DNA from: CAYMSF01 sp964542255
Lineage (GTDB): Bacteria; Verrucomicrobiota; Lentisphaeria; Victivallales; Victivallaceae
Length of the DNA: 6,245 nucleotides
Assembly (NCBI GenBank): GCA_964542255.1
Contig: CAZITV010000135.1
Location: 1 to 6,245 of the forward strand
Direction of reading: 5' to 3'
The position numbers and the translations under genes were made by a program. The notes beneath the pieces were generated by a model. The model saw only the letters and a program-made list of their open reading frames with translations. It was not told where the DNA came from and ran no database searches. Shown here in pieces: positions 5,542 through 6,245 of the stretch; position 1 is the stretch's first letter; the number at the start of each line of letters is the position of its first letter.

Positions 5542-5696
5542 GTGCAATTGGCTGTTGTGGAGAGTAGCGCTCTGCCGCCACTGGACTGTTGACTGCTATA
5601 GTAATCAAGAACTGCTGATACCAGACCACCCCGCAGATTTTGTAAATTTAAAACATAAGTTCATAATATTACATTATATATGTTCATATCTGTCCA

Positions 5697-5725
5697 TTGC
5701 TAAAACCATAATAATATGATATAAT
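5697..5725 (+). promoter_or_regulatory. Strong sigma70-type promoter of the prepilin-like gene
   Basis: TTGCTA (5697-5702, four of six matches to the -35 consensus) and a perfect TATAAT (5720-5725) are separated by exactly 17 bases. Transcription would start near 5732, giving a leader of about 70 bases before the ATG at 5804. This is the best promoter match in the window. Confidence 0.65.
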
Positions 5726-5742
5726 TATGAGTGTAAGAGATG

Positions 5743-5759
5743 CTTACTCCGATAGTAAG
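5743..5759 (+). promoter_or_regulatory. Small hairpin in the predicted leader of the prepilin-like gene
   Basis: CTTACT (5743-5748) pairs with AGTAAG (5754-5759) around a five-base loop, just after the predicted transcription start. It could protect the 5' end of the mRNA or be a protein-binding site. It is short and may be fortuitous. Confidence 0.3.
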
Positions 5760-5803
5760 TCATCAAATGTTGAAAAATCAATTAAAATAAAGGGCTTGCT
5801 ATA

Positions 5804-6245
5804 ATGAAAAGCAAAAAAAGTTTTACACTGATTGAACTCCTCGTCGTTATTGCGATTATCGCAATTTTGGCATCAATGCTGATGCCGGCACTGGCGAAGG
5901 CACGTGAAAAAGCCAAGGCAATGAGCTGCGTCAATAATATGAAGCAAATTGGTTTGGCTACTGCCATGTATGTTGACTCTTATAACGGTGAGATTCCTGA
6001 ATATTTTCATGCCAGTAACGGCTACTGGTCCGGGGTACTCTGTTACTGGATGAAAATGACGCCCAGCGTGTTGGCTTGTCCGACCCAGGATGACGGTAAG
6101 GACAGCTCCGCCGCAGTTCGCAATAATTTGAGAATTACAACATTGCCGACCAATGCAGTGTGGGCTGCGGTTAGTTACGGCTGGGCATACGGAGTCATTT
6201 CCAATAACGTGGCATCATGGAACAAATGCGCAACAAAAATTACCC
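5804..6245 (+). CDS. Type II secretion/type IV pilin-like prepilin protein (3' end outside window)
   Basis: The 147 visible residues begin MKSKKSFTLIELLVVIAIIAILASMLMPALAKAREKAK-style, a class III (prepilin) leader with a five-residue basic part, cleavage expected between S6 and F7, and E11 as the conserved glutamate at mature position 5. The hydrophobic helix covers about residues 7-31. Position -1 is Ser instead of the usual Gly. The next part (SCVNNMKQIGLATAMYVDSYNGEIPEY, a CPTQDDG segment and SYGWAYG) is typical of the large pseudopilin-like families of Lentisphaerota and Planctomycetota, whose C-terminal part would lie beyond the edge. These proteins are membrane-anchored and mostly of unknown role; dozens per genome are common. 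ATG 5804 has AGGG (5791-5794) nine bases upstream. There is no stop before the window ends. Confidence 0.9.
   Translation, partial: MKSKKSFTLIELLVVIAIIAILASMLMPALAKAREKAKAMSCVNNMKQIGLATAMYVDSYNGEIPEYFHASNGYWSGVLCYWMKMTPSVLACPTQDDGKDSSAAVRNNLRITTLPTNAVWAAVSYGWAYGVISNNVASWNKCATKIT

Larger units (their letters stand above)
4877..5803. other. 927-base gene-free region rich in palindromes and repeats
   Basis: This space separates the divergently oriented asd (-) and prepilin-like (+) genes. Nearest asd, 4888-5063 is AT-rich and includes a 17-base palindrome (4925-4941), a run of 12 T (5019-5030) and a T7/A7 block (5048-5063). I could not pick a convincing asd promoter in it. From about 5099 to 5595 the DNA becomes GC-rich and consists largely of short hairpins, direct repeats and a 7-bp tandem repeat, listed separately. 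From 5640 it is AT-rich again and carries the promoter of the prepilin-like gene. Open frames in the repeat zone read as low-complexity Arg/Pro/Ala/Gly-rich protein and look non-coding. Confidence 0.7.

Noticed and set aside
5219..5629. 136-codon minus-strand open frame, and plus-strand frames at 5258-5470 and 5262-5567
   Set aside because: They run through the repeat modules, translate to Arg/Pro/Ala/Gly-rich sequence with repeated phrases that follow the DNA repeats, and have no family resemblance.

Overview
The window looks like chromosomal DNA from a Lentisphaerota-type bacterium (PVC group, Victivallis-like). The main clue is the truncated gene at the right end. Its product begins with an FTLIELLVVIAIIAILASMLMPALAKAR-type prepilin leader followed by a SCVNNMKQIGLA.. 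segment, a combination that is very abundant in Lentisphaerota and relatives. The AsmA-like protein and the palindrome-rich intergenic DNA fit the same background. The taxonomic call is inference from protein style, not a database match.

Left part (1-2579, + strand): the distal part of a surface-polysaccharide operon. A probable upstream gene ends at 27. Then come a dTDP-4-keto-6-deoxyhexose 3,4-ketoisomerase (FdtA/QdtA cupin), a PLP sugar 3-aminotransferase (FdtB/QdtB type) overlapping it by ATGA, and a GT-A-type glycosyltransferase starting with TTG one base after the preceding stop. Isomerase and aminotransferase together convert dTDP-4-keto-6-deoxyglucose to a dTDP-3-amino-3,6-dideoxyhexose (Fuc3N or Qui3N). 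The glycosyltransferase probably adds a sugar to the same glycan. No N-acetyltransferase is visible here; it may lie upstream.

Middle (2580-3868): a gap with a 162-bp imperfect palindrome flanked by TTGT on both sides, looking like a MITE-style insertion. Next is a membrane-anchored AsmA-like protein (2889-3692), then a convergent intergenic region with hairpins, including a clear intrinsic terminator for the minus-strand gene that follows.

Right part: a stand-alone asd gene (aspartate-semialdehyde dehydrogenase, 3869-4876, minus strand) with all key catalytic residues. A gene-free stretch of about 930 bases (4877-5803) follows. Much of it is a mosaic of short palindromes, two 45-bp direct repeats, two copies of a 27-bp GC-rich hairpin module, a 7-bp tandem repeat and a 16-bp inverted repeat. 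Then comes a very good sigma70-type promoter driving the prepilin-like gene that runs off the right edge.

The genes are ordinary members of known families. The parts least explained by known features are the intergenic elements at 2650-2819 and 5099-5595.
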